DNA of 64,000 nucleotides from Salinisphaera dokdonensis (GTDB taxonomy: Bacteria > Pseudomonadota > Gammaproteobacteria > Nevskiales > Salinisphaeraceae), in NCBI RefSeq assembly GCF_040361215.1, contig NZ_APND01000003.1:124001-188000 (forward strand), in the 5' to 3' direction. A program made the position numbers and the translations under genes. Below are positions 61,967 through 64,000 of the stretch, one piece after another; position 1 is the first letter of the stretch; the number at the start of each line of letters is the position of its first letter. The notes beneath the pieces were generated by a model. The model saw only the letters and a list, made by a program, of their open reading frames with translations, had not been told where the DNA came from and did not search any database.

Positions 61967-62740
61967 TTACTCCTGCAATTCGATGCTCAAGTTATCGTTT
62001 TCCAGACGTACTGCGACGGCTCTGGAACGTACCCCCTCTTCTATCGCATCGGCCACCTTGTAGCAGCCCGCGATCGCGACCAGATCGGGTTCGAAGCGAC
62101 GGCAATAGATCCGCGCTTCGGTGTCTCCGGTGGCACCCGCCAAGGCGCGCCCCCGCAGTGCACCATAAATATGTATGTGGCCGTCCGCCAGCACTTCCGC
62201 GCCTTCGCTCACTGAAGTGGCGATAACGAGGTCCCCGCCGCGGGCGTAAATCTGCTGACCCGAGCGTACCGGCTTGGTCACCAGACGGGTGGGCGTACGT
62301 GGCGGCTCTTCGCGGCTGACCGGCGCTTCCTTGGCCGCCGGCGCCTCGTCGGTCGAGGCATTATCCGCGCCATTCGCATCGCTTGGCTCGCGCTTCTTCG
62401 CCGAATCGGCAGCAGCGGCGCCGCGTGCGGGAGATGCCATCACGCCCAGGCCGGCAGCCTCGGCAGCGCTGCGGGCCTGTGGGCCCGGGTCGAGAATACC
62501 GACCGGCACCATTCCAGCGCGGCGGATGATTTCGCTCACCTCGGCGAGGTCGGGCACCGCGTCGGGTATCGACAGCAACACCGGCATGTGTTCGAAAAAT
62601 CCCGGCGCGCGCTCCAGCTGCGCCTCGATCTGACTGGCGATCCGGCCGCCGTCGGTTTCACGGACTTCGAGTACCGTGAGGGTCATCATCCGACCCTTGA
62701 ACACGACGCCAGCATCGGCCGCGGTAGGTGTGTCCGCCAT
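61967..62740 (-). CDS. minC: Septum site-determining protein MinC
   Basis: MinC inhibits FtsZ ring assembly at poles. The 257-residue protein has an N-terminal FtsZ-binding domain (MMTLTVLEVRE to about 95), an unusually long Ala/Ser/Glu/Pro linker (about 105-150) and the C-terminal beta-helix (QQIYARGGDLVIATSVSEGAEVLADG, HIYGALRGRALAGATGD). The ATG at 62740 (MADTPTAADAGV) is chosen over an extended frame. First gene of the min operon, divergent from the ATP-grasp gene. Confidence 0.94.
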   Translation of the reverse strand: MADTPTAADAGVVFKGRMMTLTVLEVRETDGGRIASQIEAQLERAPGFFEHMPVLLSIPDAVPDLAEVSEIIRRAGMVPVGILDPGPQARSAAEAAGLGVMASPARGAAAADSAKKREPSDANGADNASTDEAPAAKEAPVSREEPPRTPTRLVTKPVRSGQQIYARGGDLVIATSVSEGAEVLADGHIHIYGALRGRALAGATGDTEARIYCRRFEPDLVAIAGCYKVADAIEEGVRSRAVAVRLENDNLSIELQE

Positions 62741-62860
62741 GCCCGAATTACTCTGAAAACAAGCCGGGGAGTCTAGCACGCTGCTTGCGCATTACGGTCT
62801 GTGTCTTGCATAGAAATATGCTTGGGGATCGACTACACAAAAAACGGGAAGAAGCTATTC

Positions 62861-64000
62861 ATGAATGCACTGTGGCAGGACTATCGCAGTCCCGGCTTCT
62901 TCGACGAAGTCTTCGATGACTCGGGTACGCCCCGCCGGGCGGCGCAATCACTGGTACGCCATCTCGGCGAGTTCAATAACGAGGAGCTCGATAACCGGCG
63001 CATGGCAGCCGACCTGTCCATCAAATCGATGGGCATCACCTTCACCGTGTACTCCGAAGCCGGGATGATCGACCGGGCCTGGCCGTTCGACGTACTGCCA
63101 CGCACCATCAGCCGCCGCGAGTGGGATCGCGTTCGCGAGGGCCTCCAGCAACGCGTAGCTGCGCTCAACCTCTTCATCGCCGATCTCTACGGCAAGCAGC
63201 AGATCATCAAGGACGGCGTCTTCCCGCGCGAGGTGCTCGCGCAGTCGGTGAATTTCCGCCCGGAGTGTGTCGGCATCCGGCCGCCCGGCGATATCTGGGC
63301 GCATATCTGCGGCTCGGACTTGGTGCGCGACGGCGCCGGGGATTTTTATGTCCTCGAGGACAACCTGCGCGTGCCCTCGGGCGTGTCGTACATGGTCGAG
63401 AACCGGCTGGTATCCAAGCGCGTTTTTCCCGAGCTGTTCGCCCAGACCGACATTCTCCCGGTCGACGACTACCCCAGCGAACTGCTGGACTCGCTCAACG
63501 CGCTATCGCCGCGCCAGGACGTCACGCCCAATGTCGCCCTGCTCACGCCGGGCGTATTCAATTCGGCTTTCTTCGAGCATGTCTGGCTGGCCGGCCAAAT
63601 GGGCGCCGAACTGGTCCAGGGCAGCGATCTGTACGTGGATCGCGACGACTGTGTCTATTCGCGCACCATTTTCGGCCCGCAGCGCGTCGACGTGATCTAC
63701 CGACGGGTGGACGATGCCTTCATCGATCCCGAGGCCTTCCGGGCAGATTCGATGCTCGGCACGCCCGGGCTGATGCGTGCCTGGCGGGCCGGCAACGTGG
63801 CGATTGCGAATGCACCCGGCGCGGGCGTGGCCGACGACAAAGTGGTCTATGCCTTCGTGCCGCAGATCATCCGCTACTATCTGGACCAGGACGCCAAGCT
63901 GCCGAACGTGCCCTCCTGGCTGTGCATGGAAGAAAAACAGCGCGACCACGTACTCGCCAACCTGGACTCGTTGGTGGTCAAGCCCGCCAACGAATCCGGT
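62861..64000 (+). CDS. Circularly permuted ATP-grasp type protein (3' end outside window)
   Basis: The frame is open to the end of the window (380 codons, no stop), starting at ATG 62861 after GGGAAGAAG. It resembles the CP_ATP-grasp_2/DUF404-DUF407 family: MNALWQDYRSPGFFDEVFD, GITFTVYSEAGMIDR, the block DFYVLEDNLRVPSGVSYM, VENRLVSKRVFPELF, VALLTPGVFNSAFFEH and VVYAFVPQIIRYYL. Family members are often followed by an alpha-E domain protein and a transglutaminase-like gene; these would lie downstream and are not visible. They are thought to catalyse an amide ligation of unknown substrate. Confidence 0.88.
   Translation, partial: MNALWQDYRSPGFFDEVFDDSGTPRRAAQSLVRHLGEFNNEELDNRRMAADLSIKSMGITFTVYSEAGMIDRAWPFDVLPRTISRREWDRVREGLQQRVAALNLFIADLYGKQQIIKDGVFPREVLAQSVNFRPECVGIRPPGDIWAHICGSDLVRDGAGDFYVLEDNLRVPSGVSYMVENRLVSKRVFPELFAQTDILPVDDYPSELLDSLNALSPRQDVTPNVALLTPGVFNSAFFEHVWLAGQMGAELVQGSDLYVDRDDCVYSRTIFGPQRVDVIYRRVDDAFIDPEAFRADSMLGTPGLMRAWRAGNVAIANAPGAGVADDKVVYAFVPQIIRYYLDQDAKLPNVPSWLCMEEKQRDHVLANLDSLVVKPANESG

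Overview
The window is 64 kb of a high-GC bacterial chromosome, densely packed and almost entirely core genes. Gene content and order (lolB/hemA/prfA/prmC, prs/rplY/pth/ychF, wrbA/DUF2069, purM/purN, minCDE, metG/rnfB/nth) are those of a gammaproteobacterium. Acidic tails on bL25 and the FKBP isomerase, PHA storage genes, an ornithine-lipid gene pair and paired FadD enzymes suggest a moderately halophilic, lipid-using marine organism, for example a Salinisphaera-like lineage. That genus is an inference from general features and was not searched. No phage, insertion sequence, CRISPR array or rRNA operon was seen.

Layout. 1-4.4 kb: end of mutS, two small DUF proteins, an AarF/UbiB-type kinase and tRNA-Met. 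4.4-11 kb, minus strand: ychF, pth, rplY, prs, tRNA-Gln, lolB and a TPR lipoprotein. The ispE gene normally found beside lolB/prs is absent, and tRNA-Gln has a partial duplicate of its 3' end nearby. 11-15 kb: hemA-prfA-prmC-DUF3047. 15-21.4 kb: NAD-type isocitrate dehydrogenase, an L,D-transpeptidase, a JAMM peptidase, proS, a lytic transglycosylase, an ArsC-like protein, wrbA and DUF2069. 21.5-25 kb, minus strand: an alkyl-DHAP-synthase-like flavoenzyme, hda and a PerM-type permease. 25.4-28 kb: purM-purN-DUF3108, then a 279-bp composite inverted repeat. 28-37.3 kb: dcd, a quinone reductase, a DUF1127/LysR divergent pair, apbC/mrp, metG, a stand-alone RnfB ferredoxin, nth, a FAH hydrolase and gph. 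37.3-39.8 kb: two tandem paralogous envelope proteins of unknown function. 39.9-42.8 kb: pckA, then a periplasmic binding-like protein behind a promoter overlaid by two operator-like sites. 42.9-47.5 kb: FKBP isomerase, an MFS transporter, argG and rnt. 47.6-49.2 kb: olsB-olsA-like genes. 49.1-57.8 kb: a lipid-storage cluster (PHA depolymerase, a depolymerase-like protein with its nucleophile Ser changed to Gly, PHA synthase, a YihY membrane protein and two FadD acyl-CoA synthetases). 57.9-64 kb: a putative metal exporter, a GMC oxidoreductase, minCDE, and the start of a circularly permuted ATP-grasp protein cut by the window end.

How the genes fit together. Fatty acids activated by the two FadD enzymes could feed beta-oxidation and, through it, PHA synthesis by PhaC. 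PHA would then be mobilised by PhaZ, with the Ser-to-Gly relative as a possible non-catalytic partner. PckA and isocitrate dehydrogenase fit growth on acetyl-CoA-yielding substrates. The OlsB/OlsA pair would supply phosphorus-free membrane lipid. The least explained pieces are the composite repeat at 27878-28156, the tandem envelope paralogues at 37364-39818, and the twin-operator promoter at 41725-41784.
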